This document shows positions 1 to 9,702 of a stretch of 64,000 nucleotides of DNA, piece by piece. Below the pieces are notes generated by a model. It worked only from the letters and a program-made list of their open reading frames with translations, was not told where the DNA came from and searched no databases. Where the stretch lies: positions 153,125-217,124 of the forward strand of contig JAAUZV010000012.1 of NCBI GenBank assembly GCA_014804425.1. Direction: 5' to 3'. Both the position numbers and the translations under genes were made by a program. Numbering within the stretch: position 1 is the stretch's first letter; the number at the start of each line of letters is the position of its first letter. Origin of the DNA: Lachnospiraceae bacterium (lineage in GTDB: Bacteria > Bacillota > Clostridia > Lachnospirales > Lachnospiraceae).

Positions 1-246
1 GAAGTAAAGATCATGGAATCCATCGACTACGGCGAGACAGATTTCAGAGACGTACTCGAGGGAGATTCCCGCAGGTTTAACCGCTATGAAGATGAATCGC
101 TTGGTTCCATGGGCTTCCAAAAGCAGGAGATCGATGCGGAAAGCGGTGAATTTGTAAGCGCGGAAGACGAAGCGGATGATTTTGAGGAAGACATGGAGGC
201 GGAAGCGGAGTTCGAAACCGTTTTTGAAGGTTCTGACGAAGAATAA
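1..246 (+). CDS. rpoB: RNA polymerase beta subunit, C-terminal end (partial)
   Basis: The frame is open from base 1 and carries the last 81 residues of the beta subunit of RNA polymerase; the start lies outside the window. The identity rests mainly on position, 38 bases upstream of rpoC in the same direction, and on the extreme C-terminal character. The tail is a long acidic extension rich in Glu and Asp (for example DDFEEDMEAEAEFE), beyond the usual conserved end of the beta subunit. Beta joins beta' in the catalytic core, so co-transcription with rpoC is expected. Confidence 0.9.
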   Translation, partial: EVKIMESIDYGETDFRDVLEGDSRRFNRYEDESLGSMGFQKQEIDAESGEFVSAEDEADDFEEDMEAEAEFETVFEGSDEE

Positions 247-284
247 AACGCTGTTTTTGATGAAAAGATGGAAGGAGTGCCATA

Positions 285-3200
285 ATGTCAGAGACAAGAA
301 ATGAAGGATATCAGCCGATGACCTTTGATGCCATCAAGATCGGGCTGGCTTCACCCGAAAAAATCAGAGAGTGGTCGAGGGGCGAGGTTACAAAGCCGGA
401 GACCATTAATTACAGAACCTTAAAGCCCGAAAAAGACGGTCTGTTCTGTGAGCGTATTTTTGGACCGAACAAGGACTGGGAGTGCCATTGCGGTAAATAT
501 AAGAAGATCCGTTATAAGGGCGTTGTCTGCGACCGATGCGGCGTCGAGGTAACAAAGTCGAGCGTCCGCAGAGAGCGCATGGGGCATATCGAGCTTGCCG
601 CGCCCGTATCCCATATTTGGTATTTTAAGGGAATCCCCAGCCGGATGGGACTCATTTTGGATCTGTCCCCCCGTGTGCTGGAGAAGGTTCTTTATTTTGC
701 ATCCTATATTGTCTTAGATCCGGGACAGTCTAACTTAGAGTATAAGCAGATTCTGTCCGAAAAAGAATATCAGGACGCAAGGGAAAACTTCGGCGACAGA
801 AAATTCCGTGTCGGAATGGGCGCTGAGGCGATCAAGGAATTATTGCAGGCGATCGACCTTGAGAAAGAGGCCGAGGAATTAAAAGCGGGTCTGCGTGAGT
901 CGAGCGGTCAGAAGCGCGCGCGTATCATCAAGCGTCTTGAGGTCGTTGAGGCGTTCCGCGAGTCCGAGAACAAGCCGGAGTGGATGATCATGGATGCGAT
1001 TCCCGTCATCCCGCCCGATCTGCGTCCGATGGTACAGCTGGACGGCGGACGGTTTGCAACGAGCGACCTAAATGACTTATACCGCAGGATCATCAACAGA
1101 AACAACCGCTTAAAGCGTCTGTTGGATCTGGGTGCGCCGGATATTATCGTGCGCAATGAAAAGAGAATGCTTCAGGAGGCAGTGGATGCCCTGATCGATA
1201 ACGGCAGGCGCGGACGTCCCGTGACCGGACCGGGCAACAGGGCGTTAAAATCACTGTCCGATATGTTAAAGGGTAAGTCGGGACGTTTCCGTCAGAACCT
1301 GTTAGGTAAGCGTGTCGATTATTCGGGACGTTCCGTTATCGTGGTAGGACCCGAACTGAAGATCTATCAGTGCGGACTGCCCAAGGAAATGGCGATCGAG
1401 CTGTTCAAGCCGTTCGTGATGAAGGAGCTTGTCGCACGCGGCATCTCCCAGAATATCAAGAATGCCAAAAAGCTCGTGGAGCGCTGGGATAATCAGGTGT
1501 GGGATGTGCTCGAGGAGGTCATCACGGAGCATCCGGTGATGCTGAACCGTGCGCCTACCCTGCACAGATTGGGAATACAGGCATTTGAGCCGATTTTGGT
1601 AGAAGGTAAGGCGATCAAGCTGCATCCGCTCGTATGTACGGCGTTCAATGCGGACTTTGACGGAGACCAGATGGCGGTGCATCTTCCGCTGTCACAGGAA
1701 GCGCAGGCGGAGTGCCGGTTCCTGCTGTTGTCCCCGAATAACCTCTTAAAGCCGTCGGATGGCGGCCCCGTTGCCGTTCCTTCTCAGGATATGGTATTGG
1801 GTATTTATTATTTGACCCAGGAACGCCCGGGCGCGATGGGAGAAGGAAAATTCTTCCGCAATTTAAGCGAGGCGATCATGGCTTACGAGAACCGCTATAT
1901 TACGCTGCATTCTCGTATTAAGGTCAGAGTCAGCAAGGTAAATGACGCGGGCGAGACGGTTACGGGAATTGTGGAGTCCACGCTCGGACGTCTGATCTTT
2001 AATGAGATCCTTCCGCAGGATCTGGGCTATGTTGACAGAAGCGATCCGGCGAATTTCTTAAAGCCCGAGGTAGATTTCCTCGTAGCGAAAAAGCAGTTAA
2101 AGCAGATTTTGGAGAGAGTCATCAATACCCACGGTACATTCAAGACCGCGGAGGTACTGGATGATATCAAGGCGACCGGTTATAAATATTCGACAAAAGC
2201 GGCGATGACGGTTTCCATCTCCGATATGACCGTGCCTGCGAAGAAGCCGGAAATGCTTGCGGCGGCGCAGGAGATGGTGGATAAGATCACGAGAAACTAT
2301 AAGCGCGGACTGATCACCGACGAGGAACGTTATAAGGCGGTCGTTGAGACGTGGACGGAAACCGATAAGGAACTGACGGACGTTCTGCTGAAAGGTCTCG
2401 ACCAGTATAATAACATTTTCATGATGGCGGATTCCGGCGCGCGTGGTTCCAATCAGCAGATCAAGCAGCTTGCCGGTATGCGTGGATTGATGGCGGATAC
2501 GACGGGTAAAACGATCGAGCTGCCGATCAAGTCCAACTTCCGTGAAGGTCTTGACGTGCTGGAGTACTTTATGTCTGCACACGGCGCAAGAAAGGGTCTT
2601 TCCGATACGGCGCTGCGTACGGCCGATTCCGGTTATCTGACGAGACGAATGGTGGATGTATGTCAGGAGCTGATCATCCGTGAGACGGACTGCTGTGAAG
2701 GCTTGGATGAGATTCCGGGCATGACCGTCAAGGCATTTATGGACGGAAAAGAAGTGATCGAGGGCTTAAAAGACCGTATCACAGGCAGATACAGCTGTGA
2801 AGACATCTGCGATAAAGACGGCAACGTCCTTGTGAAGAAAAATCACATGATCACGCCGAGCCGTGCTTCCAAGATCCTCAGTGTCGGTGTCGATGCAAAT
2901 GGCGAGCCGGTCGAAAAAGTGAAGATCCGTACGATCTTAACATGCCGTTCCCATACCGGTATTTGCGCGAAGTGCTACGGTGCGAACATGGCGACGGGCG
3001 AGGCGGTGCAGGTCGGCGAGACAGTCGGCATCATTGCGGCACAGTCCATCGGTGAGCCGGGTACGCAGCTGACGATGAGAACGTTCCATACGGGCGGTGT
3101 TGCCGGCGGCGATATTACACAGGGTCTTCCCCGTGTCGAGGAGCTTTTTGAGGCAAGAAAGCCGAAGGGACTTGCGGTGATCTCCGAGATCGCCGGTGTT

Positions 3201-4076
3201 GCGACGGTAAAGGATACAAAGAAAAAACGTGAGATCACGATCGAAAATAAGGAGCTTGGCGAGTCAAAGACTTACCTGATCCCGTACGGTTCCCGCATCA
3301 AGATCATGGATGGCGCAACGATCGAGGCGGGCGACGAGCTGACAGAAGGCTCTGTCAATCCGCATGATCTGTTAAAGATCAAGGGTGTGCGCGCCGTGCA
3401 GGATTACCTGCTGCGTGAGGTACAGCGTGTGTACCGTTTACAGGGTGTTGATATCGCGGATAAGCATATCGAGGTCATTGTCCGTCAGATGTTAAAGAAG
3501 ATCCGCATTGAGAATAACGGCGATACGGATTTCCTTCCGGGAACGCTTGTCGATGTGCTTGAGTACGAGGATATGAACGCGAAGTATGTAGCGGAAGGAA
3601 AAGAGCCGTCCGAGGGCAAACAGGTCATTCTCGGTATTACGAAGGCGGCGCTTGCAACGAACTCCTTCCTGTCAGCGGCATCCTTCCAGGAGACGACAAA
3701 GGTGTTGACGGAAGCTGCGATCAAGGGTAAGGTCGATCCGCTGATCGGATTAAAGGAGAACGTCATTATCGGTAAGCTGATTCCTGCCGGAACCGGTATG
3801 AAACGCTATCGTGACGTGAGACTTTCCACGGATGCGAAATTTGCTTATAACCAAAGGCTGATGGAACAGGAAGTTTCCTTCGCGGACAGCAATGAGGAGC
3901 AGACTGCTGCATTTGACGCTGAGGAGCCGGATGAGGATTTCGCAGATGAGGAGCTTCTCGAAGAAGACGAGGAATTAATGGATGATGAGGAATTGTCCGT
4001 GGATGATGATTTTGCGGATGAGGAATTGTCTGTGGACGATGATTACACGTTAGAAGCAGCGGACGATTTTGTATAG
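285..4076 (+). CDS. rpoC: DNA-directed RNA polymerase subunit beta'
   Basis: Full-length beta' subunit (1263 residues), the catalytic clamp subunit of RNA polymerase. Visible landmarks are the N-terminal zinc site (CHCGKYKK...CDRCG, about residues 67-85), the absolutely conserved magnesium-binding NADFDGDQM (about 454-462), the second zinc site (CRSHTG...CAKC, about 885-900) and the trigger-loop/bridge region ([16 protein letters not shown]). A GGAGTG Shine-Dalgarno lies just before the ATG. The C-terminal 55 or so residues are a very acidic tail with an imperfect internal repeat ([10 protein letters not shown] / [10 protein letters not shown]), echoing the acidic end of rpoB. Transcription is likely shared with rpoB and ends at the hairpin just downstream. 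Confidence 0.99.
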   Translation: MSETRNEGYQPMTFDAIKIGLASPEKIREWSRGEVTKPETINYRTLKPEKDGLFCERIFGPNKDWECHCGKYKKIRYKGVVCDRCGVEVTKSSVRRERMGHIELAAPVSHIWYFKGIPSRMGLILDLSPRVLEKVLYFASYIVLDPGQSNLEYKQILSEKEYQDARENFGDRKFRVGMGAEAIKELLQAIDLEKEAEELKAGLRESSGQKRARIIKRLEVVEAFRESENKPEWMIMDAIPVIPPDLRPMVQLDGGRFATSDLNDLYRRIINRNNRLKRLLDLGAPDIIVRNEKRMLQEAVDALIDNGRRGRPVTGPGNRALKSLSDMLKGKSGRFRQNLLGKRVDYSGRSVIVVGPELKIYQCGLPKEMAIELFKPFVMKELVARGISQNIKNAKKLVERWDNQVWDVLEEVITEHPVMLNRAPTLHRLGIQAFEPILVEGKAIKLHPLVCTAFNADFDGDQMAVHLPLSQEAQAECRFLLLSPNNLLKPSDGGPVAVPSQDMVLGIYYLTQERPGAMGEGKFFRNLSEAIMAYENRYITLHSRIKVRVSKVNDAGETVTGIVESTLGRLIFNEILPQDLGYVDRSDPANFLKPEVDFLVAKKQLKQILERVINTHGTFKTAEVLDDIKATGYKYSTKAAMTVSISDMTVPAKKPEMLAAAQEMVDKITRNYKRGLITDEERYKAVVETWTETDKELTDVLLKGLDQYNNIFMMADSGARGSNQQIKQLAGMRGLMADTTGKTIELPIKSNFREGLDVLEYFMSAHGARKGLSDTALRTADSGYLTRRMVDVCQELIIRETDCCEGLDEIPGMTVKAFMDGKEVIEGLKDRITGRYSCEDICDKDGNVLVKKNHMITPSRASKILSVGVDANGEPVEKVKIRTILTCRSHTGICAKCYGANMATGEAVQVGETVGIIAAQSIGEPGTQLTMRTFHTGGVAGGDITQGLPRVEELFEARKPKGLAVISEIAGVATVKDTKKKREITIENKELGESKTYLIPYGSRIKIMDGATIEAGDELTEGSVNPHDLLKIKGVRAVQDYLLREVQRVYRLQGVDIADKHIEVIVRQMLKKIRIENNGDTDFLPGTLVDVLEYEDMNAKYVAEGKEPSEGKQVILGITKAALATNSFLSAASFQETTKVLTEAAIKGKVDPLIGLKENVIIGKLIPAGTGMKRYRDVRLSTDAKFAYNQRLMEQEVSFADSNEEQTAAFDAEEPDEDFADEELLEEDEELMDDEELSVDDDFADEELSVDDDYTLEAADDFV

Positions 4077-4131
4077 GACGCTGCGGACAGCGCAGAGCAA
4101 GAAAAAGCAGGATGCCTATGATAAGGGCATA

Positions 4132-4173
4132 AAAAAAGAAGTGCAGGGAGTCATGCTTCCTGCACTTCTTTTT
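4132..4173. terminator. Bidirectional intrinsic terminator after rpoC
   Basis: A strong inverted repeat (AAGAAGTGCAGG ... CCTGCACTTCTT) is flanked by an A-run on the left and a T-run on the right. It can stop both rpoC transcription and the opposing pilin-like operon. Confidence 0.85.
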
Positions 4174-4603
4174 ACTGAATGACCGGAAGGCTTTGGTCAT
4201 AATCGAGTGTTCCGATCGTAACAATCTGCCATTCCGTAATGGTATAGCGGGGATCTGCGTCATTTCGGGGATAGTGGATCTGGAGAACGACGCGGAGCGA
4301 CTGAATATCGGATACCGGATAAGTAAAGGATTTGGTGTAGCCCGCCTGCGCGTAAAAATCATCCTCACTGTCGCTGCTTTCATAAAGGGATAACAGCGTG
4401 CGGTCAATAGACGCAAGCGCCCGATAAGCGTCATTGCAGGCGTTATAGTAATTCGTTTCCCGCTCCGCCATCCGCTTTGTCAGCTTGTAGTCAGAATTGG
4501 CGCTGACAATGGAGAGCGCCGCAAAGGACACAAGGCAGACGACAACAAAAATAATGAGCAGGGAGGAAGAACCGACATTGACACCGTAACGTTTTTGTTT
4601 CAT
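4172..4603 (-). CDS. Small membrane-anchored protein of pseudopilin cluster
   Basis: A 143-residue protein with a short basic N-terminus and one hydrophobic segment (about residues 12-34, SSLLIIFVVVCLVSFAAL), followed by a hydrophilic extracytoplasmic domain. It has no clear prepilin-peptidase site (no G/A before a hydrophobic stretch with Glu at +5), so it may be a bitopic assembly partner rather than a pilin. The start overlaps the stop of the preceding pilin-like gene by 4 bases (ATGA), showing translational coupling. It is the last gene of the minus-strand set that includes a GspF/PilC protein. The exact function is not recognised. Confidence 0.7.
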   Translation of the reverse strand: MKQKRYGVNVGSSSLLIIFVVVCLVSFAALSIVSANSDYKLTKRMAERETNYYNACNDAYRALASIDRTLLSLYESSDSEDDFYAQAGYTKSFTYPVSDIQSLRVVLQIHYPRNDADPRYTITEWQIVTIGTLDYDQSLPVIQ

Positions 4604-5337
4604 TCGTCAGCACCTCCTGTTTCAGGGACATAGACCGTGACATCTAATAAGTAGATGGCATCCTCCTCGGAAAGCTTGGAAAATTGATAAAAATAGTCAT
4701 CATTCACGATTCCGGTGAGCGACTCAAGTTCCCCCACTTCGATTTCCCGCATCGTATCATATTCCCATACCCCGAATGCGGCGTCTCTCAATGTGCCGGC
4801 AGACCGCGGCTCTTCAAAGAAGATCGCGCATAAAACATAGCCGCCGGACTGTGGGATCAGGGTGGGCTGCCAGTCCTTGTCAAGGAACATCAGCATGTCC
4901 TGTACGGTGTATGTCAGCGCGGACTCTATGGCGTATCCCGGGTACGGAAGGTCTTCTGTATCGACGACTACCGGTTCCGATTCGCTTGAGGAGGAAGAGT
5001 GCAAAGGGATGATGCGGCTGACAGTGGATTCTTCAAGCCGGTAAAAGGATGCCACATCGCGAAAAAGACAGATCTGGATGGAACCGGAACGGACATCGCG
5101 CTGAAGATACGGATAAATGTCAGTCAGCGTATTGATATCCCCGCCGGAGGCAGTATACGCTTCGGCAAAATTTTCGCACAGCTTGACGGACTGCGTGAGA
5201 TTGCGGTTATCGCGATCCATGAGATGCGCCTGTACGAACAGGCGGATGCAGACGGCGCTCGCCATTGAAAAAAACAGGATGGAGATGATGAGCTCCAGTA
5301 AAAACAGACCGGAGCGGGAGGAGGTTTTCTTTAACAT
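4600..5337 (-). CDS. Prepilin-like type II secretion / type IV pilus protein
   Basis: A 245-residue protein whose N-terminus resembles a class III signal peptide: basic KKTSSRSG, then LFLLELIISILFFSMA with a Glu at mature position 5, matching the prepilin-peptidase consensus with cleavage after Gly10. The rest is a soluble domain with no family I recognise. It is probably a minor pseudopilin displayed by the GspF/PilC platform encoded upstream. Start at ATG with a GGGG element upstream. It overlaps the next gene by 4 bases. Confidence 0.75.
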   Translation of the reverse strand: MLKKTSSRSGLFLLELIISILFFSMASAVCIRLFVQAHLMDRDNRNLTQSVKLCENFAEAYTASGGDINTLTDIYPYLQRDVRSGSIQICLFRDVASFYRLEESTVSRIIPLHSSSSSESEPVVVDTEDLPYPGYAIESALTYTVQDMLMFLDKDWQPTLIPQSGGYVLCAIFFEEPRSAGTLRDAAFGVWEYDTMREIEVGELESLTGIVNDDYFYQFSKLSEEDAIYLLDVTVYVPETGGADE

Positions 5338-5404
5338 CGGCGGTATCCCCTTTTATCAGGTTATGTAATCAGGTACGTTTTCATATACGTTTCAAAATAT
5401 GCGA

Positions 5405-5899
5405 TCACTCGGCCGGACTCGTGCATCGGGTAGAGACATAAAGCGTTGTCTCCTCCCCGTCGGAGCCGGTCAGTGAAACAAAGTAAAGCTTGTCGCTGAC
5501 GGCGGAAACGGAAAACGCGGAGCAGTCCATAATGGCTTGTCCCGCCTCCGGACGCAACGTATCGGGCGTGCCCGTGAAAAGCTCCCGAAGCTTGCCGTCA
5601 TATTGATATAGGTAGGTATAGTATACCTTACCGTTGATCTCCTCGCTGATGATAAGCGCATCCCCGTCCCCGTAGCTTCCGACGGACAGCGCATCCGCGC
5701 GGTCGTTCTGTCTGATCTTTTCGGAAAGATAGGCGTAGGAGATGCGGGAAGCGTAGTTTGTGTCCATATGCTCCGCGGTTTTTTTGTATACGTCAGCGCC
5801 GATGATGACAAGCATCAGTGCGGAGAACGCGAATACGCAGAACAGGGAGAGGACAAAAAGAACGTCCACCATATGCTTGTTTTCGTTTTTGAACTCCAT
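5405..5899 (-). CDS. DUF4860-like membrane protein of pseudopilin cluster
   Basis: A 164-residue protein starting MEFKNENKHMVDVLF, with one hydrophobic segment (about residues 10-35) and an extracytoplasmic domain. A longer frame exists upstream, but this ATG has AAGGAG 8 bases before it and the extra 31 residues would run into the upstream gene, so the short start is chosen. It resembles the clostridial DUF4860 family found beside type II secretion genes (recognised by eye, not searched). It is probably a structural accessory of the same pseudopilus-like apparatus. Confidence 0.7.
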   Translation of the reverse strand: MEFKNENKHMVDVLFVLSLFCVFAFSALMLVIIGADVYKKTAEHMDTNYASRISYAYLSEKIRQNDRADALSVGSYGDGDALIISEEINGKVYYTYLYQYDGKLRELFTGTPDTLRPEAGQAIMDCSAFSVSAVSDKLYFVSLTGSDGEETTLYVSTRCTSPAE

Positions 5900-5915
5900 G
5901 ACAGATACTCCTTTT

Positions 5916-6242
5916 TTAGCGTTCAATGATCGTAACGTCCGGCAGCATGTTAGAGCCGATGGGCTGATAATCAACGAAAAAACGGTCTTCATCGTAGGTC
6001 AGGCCATAATGCGCTTTGATATAGTCAAGGCTCGGCGGGTAGGTGCCTTCCAGTGCATAGCAATGGGCAATGCTGCGCTCGATCGCACGCTCCAGGCTCT
6101 CGCGCTGGCTGTCGCTCGTCTTGTCCGAGATTTCCTGCAAACCGGAGAGGGCAAGAAAAAGCAGCAACACAAAGGCGAGAAACGATAGATGAAATTTGCC
6201 TAAAATCGGGAAAGAACGCCTTCCCCTTCGAAAACGATTCAT
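5916..6242 (-). CDS. Small single-span protein of pseudopilin cluster
   Basis: A 108-residue protein: basic N-terminus (MNRFRRGRRS), a hydrophobic helix (about residues 18-34, LSFLAFVLLLFLALSGL), then a soluble part with CYALEGTYPPSLDYI. That last motif resembles the N-terminal helix/loop of many pseudopilin-type proteins in which small domains follow YP. It sits 16 bases upstream of the DUF4860-like gene and 65 bases after the GspF gene, all on the minus strand, and is presumably co-transcribed. No firm family name can be given. Confidence 0.7.
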   Translation of the reverse strand: MNRFRRGRRSFPILGKFHLSFLAFVLLLFLALSGLQEISDKTSDSQRESLERAIERSIAHCYALEGTYPPSLDYIKAHYGLTYDEDRFFVDYQPIGSNMLPDVTIIER

Positions 6243-6307
6243 AGCGTGACTCCTTTTACAAACCGGAACAAATTACTCAACGCCGAAAGAACGCGAAGCG
6301 TTCTTTT

Positions 6308-7354
6308 CTAACCAATGCTCGTCATGATTCCCATCAGAGGCAGGATCACGGAGAGCAGGATCAATCCGACGATGAGGGAAAGAATGATCACAAGCGTCGG
6401 CTCCAAGACCGCGATGATGGCGTAGATCCGGTCATTCGTCTCTTTCTCATATTTCTCGGCGATCTTGCTCATGACAACATCCACATTTCCGGTGCGGAAG
6501 CCGACCGCGATCATCTTTGCGTGCAGATTCGAGAAGATTCCCGCCTTTGCTACGGCTTCTGAGAAATTGTCGCCGCCCTCGATAAAGGACTTGCAGTTCG
6601 CAATCCTCCCTGCCATGCCCTGATGATCGACAAGCTGTGCGACCATGTCAAGACTCTGATAGGTATCGAGACCGCTCGAGAGCGTCAGCGCCATTCCGTT
6701 GGCAAAACGTCCCGCGGCAACATTGTCAAAAAAGGAGCGCGTCAGCGGGAACTTTGCCAAAAGCCGCCGCGTCAGCTTCCTGCCGCGGCGCGTTTTGGCG
6801 GCGAATAGGACGATCAGCACCAAAACGACAAGTATTGCGATAAACACAATGGAATAATTCCGAATATGACTGCCAAGCTGTAAAAGCGAACGGGAAAAAC
6901 CGGTGATCTCGCTTCCGAGCTGAATAAATACCTGATTGAAGATCGGAAGCACCTTTGTGATCAATACCAAAATGACGATGAGCATCATGCCGATCATGAT
7001 CAGAGGGTAACGGACGGCGCTTTTCAGGTTGTCCGCCACCATTTCCTCTCTTGCGTAATAATCGGAGAGCGCGCGCATCACCTCGTCCGTCTTGCCGGAT
7101 TCCTCGCCGACAGCGACCATATTGACCGCATAATCGGGAAAAACACCTGTTTTTGCAAGCGCCTTGCTGAATGCTTCACCATGCTCGCACACCTCCAAAA
7201 TATCGGAAATGATCTTGCGTCCCTGCGCGTCCTTTGTGTCGGAAAGAAGGATGCGCATGCCCTCGACCGGCGTAATGCCTGCGCTTAGGATGAGCGCGGT
7301 CTGGTCGCAGAAGGAGGAAATCTCCGTGTTGGATAATTTTTTTTGTACACTCAT
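6308..7354 (-). CDS. Type II secretion system F / PilC-type inner-membrane protein
   Basis: A 348-residue GspF/PilC-family platform protein, which anchors the assembly ATPase and helps polymerise pseudopilins. It shows the family's duplicated layout: two cytoplasmic F domains (about 5-125 and 205-325, each with a motif of the type GEESGKTDEVM or GFRTGNVDVVM) and three hydrophobic spans (about 110-135, 165-185, 315-345). The length is slightly short of the usual 400, because the N-terminus begins directly at the first F domain. No GspE/PilB ATPase or prepilin peptidase gene lies in the window, so the system must use one encoded elsewhere. Confidence 0.92.
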   Translation of the reverse strand: MSVQKKLSNTEISSFCDQTALILSAGITPVEGMRILLSDTKDAQGRKIISDILEVCEHGEAFSKALAKTGVFPDYAVNMVAVGEESGKTDEVMRALSDYYAREEMVADNLKSAVRYPLIMIGMMLIVILVLITKVLPIFNQVFIQLGSEITGFSRSLLQLGSHIRNYSIVFIAILVVLVLIVLFAAKTRRGRKLTRRLLAKFPLTRSFFDNVAAGRFANGMALTLSSGLDTYQSLDMVAQLVDHQGMAGRIANCKSFIEGGDNFSEAVAKAGIFSNLHAKMIAVGFRTGNVDVVMSKIAEKYEKETNDRIYAIIAVLEPTLVIILSLIVGLILLSVILPLMGIMTSIG

Positions 7355-7392
7355 TTGCCGTTCCCCTTTGTTATTTTTTTGCGATAAGACTG

Positions 7393-8352
7393 TCAGTACG
7401 TATATTTTAACAGATAATTACTGCCGTCGCCGATAAAGCGTTTCAGTTCTTCGCGTTCCGTGTTGGCGGAAAAAGTCGGGTCCATTAAGGACCAGTTGGT
7501 ACCGTCAAACTCGATGATGCCGTTGATCCAGCCCTTTTCATCAGCGTAGGTGCTGATCCATGCGTGATAGGCACTGCCGGCATAGCCGACCTCAAGCCGG
7601 GTCGGGATGCCCTGGCTGCGCAGCATGCAGGTCATGACCGCCGCGTAATCCAGACAGATACCAGAGCCTCGTTCAAGCGCCGCATCCACATCGCAGACAT
7701 AGCCGCTCTGGATATTTTCCGCCATGTCATGATCATAGGAAATGGTCTTGATCACGTAATTGTAAATATTGGTGATGACGTCTAAGTCGGTGTCGGCGAA
7801 AAAAGCAAGGTCTGCCGCTTTTTTTACCGTGGTCGATGACGCGTCAAACATGCAGTATTGGTTCGGATAGAGAAACGCTCCGAATTCATCCGAGATGGCA
7901 ACGTCGATGTCCTCGACCATATTGACCGAGTATTGGTTGGCGGATATGTTTTCGTAAACGCCGACCGTGTATGTTCCGCTGCCTGCGGATAACGGGAAAT
8001 ATTCCTGTCCGCCATGCATATCGAAGGAATAGGTCACGGCGTCCGGTCCCGTGATCTGTAGTTTCACCTTCGGGCAGTCGCCGAGATAGGACGCGCCGAT
8101 ATACCCCTGTGAGGCGTTCGAGGCGTCGATGACGGCATTCTCACTCGAAAAAACAACCGTACCCGGCGCGGCGGGCGTCAGGCAGCGGATCGAATTATCC
8201 CGCGTCCCCTTTACGACGGAAGGATCTGTCGTGGGATCGAAATAACTCACCTCGTCCGCATATACGGACGGAGAGCCGCCGTCGTTTGGTGAACCGCAGG
8301 CTGTCAGCAATATGAAGATCCATACATAAAAAAAACAAAGTCCCTTTTTCAT
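7393..8352 (-). CDS. Transglutaminase-like domain lipoprotein
   Basis: A 319-residue exported protein. The chosen start MKKGLCFFYVW gives a lipoprotein signal peptide ending in LLTACG (lipobox, Cys about residue 19); an upstream TTG would add 20 residues and bury this signal. The C-terminal half is a transglutaminase/protease-like fold with the catalytic Cys in GSGICLDYAAVM, His in YHAWI and Asp in WSLMDPTF. Such proteins act on cell-surface proteins or peptidoglycan-linked substrates. It lies first in the minus-strand pseudopilin cluster, 38 bases before gspF, so it may be part of the same surface function. No clear Shine-Dalgarno is seen. Confidence 0.85.
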   Translation of the reverse strand: MKKGLCFFYVWIFILLTACGSPNDGGSPSVYADEVSYFDPTTDPSVVKGTRDNSIRCLTPAAPGTVVFSSENAVIDASNASQGYIGASYLGDCPKVKLQITGPDAVTYSFDMHGGQEYFPLSAGSGTYTVGVYENISANQYSVNMVEDIDVAISDEFGAFLYPNQYCMFDASSTTVKKAADLAFFADTDLDVITNIYNYVIKTISYDHDMAENIQSGYVCDVDAALERGSGICLDYAAVMTCMLRSQGIPTRLEVGYAGSAYHAWISTYADEKGWINGIIEFDGTNWSLMDPTFSANTEREELKRFIGDGSNYLLKYTY

Positions 8353-8475
8353 TGTAAACAAATTATATAATAAATAAGGAAAAAAGAGAAGTAGAACAGC
8401 AAAATTAGACAAAAAAATGGAAAATGTCTTTTTTTACCAAAATAAAAGATTTTGTATAAAAGCGCAAAGTGTGTA

Positions 8476-8504
8476 TTGACAATGAAAAATATGGCAAGTA
8501 TAAT
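8476..8504 (+). promoter_or_regulatory. Consensus sigma-A promoter for the rpsL operon
   Basis: A perfect TTGACA (8476-8481) and a perfect TATAAT (8499-8504) are separated by exactly 17 bases, 72 bases before the rpsL ATG. This matches a maximal housekeeping promoter and fits a ribosomal-protein/translation-factor operon. Confidence 0.93.
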
Positions 8505-8576
8505 AATCTAGCGTGCGTAAGGATGCATTTCTTTTTGCATGCAGAAAAAAATTTATATCATAGGAGGTGAAACAGA

Positions 8577-8996
8577 ATGCCAACATTTAACCAGTTAGTA
8601 AGAAAAGGACGTCAGACATCTGAGAAGAAGGCGACAGCGCCTGCTTTGTTAAAGGGTTACAACTCTTTGAGAAAGAAATCCATCAATACGGCTTCTCCGC
8701 AGAAGCGTGGTGTCTGCACCGCAGTCAAGACTGCTACGCCTAAGAAACCTAACTCCGCTCTTAGAAAGATCGCCAGAGTACGTCTTTCCAACGGTATCGA
8801 GGTAACATCCTACATTCCGGGCGAAGGTCACAATCTGCAGGAACACTCCGTTGTTCTGATCCGCGGCGGTCGTGTTAAGGACTTGCCTGGTACCAGATAC
8901 CACATCATCAGAGGTACGCTGGATACCGCAGGTGTTGCAAACAGAAAGCAGGCTCGTTCCAAATACGGCGCTAAGAGACCGAAGGCAGGAAAATAG
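8577..8996 (+). CDS. rpsL: 30S ribosomal protein S12
   Basis: Ribosomal protein S12 (139 residues) of the decoding centre of the small subunit. The classic N-terminus [11 protein letters not shown], the [17 protein letters not shown] block around the streptomycin-resistance lysine, and [24 protein letters not shown] are all intact. The KPNSALRK lysine is the wild-type residue, so no classical streptomycin-resistance change is evident there. AGGAGGTGA lies 8 bases before the ATG. First gene of the str operon. Confidence 0.99.
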   Translation: MPTFNQLVRKGRQTSEKKATAPALLKGYNSLRKKSINTASPQKRGVCTAVKTATPKKPNSALRKIARVRLSNGIEVTSYIPGEGHNLQEHSVVLIRGGRVKDLPGTRYHIIRGTLDTAGVANRKQARSKYGAKRPKAGK

Positions 8997-9690
<694 letters not shown>

Positions 9691-9702
9691 GAGGAAAAAC
9701 CT

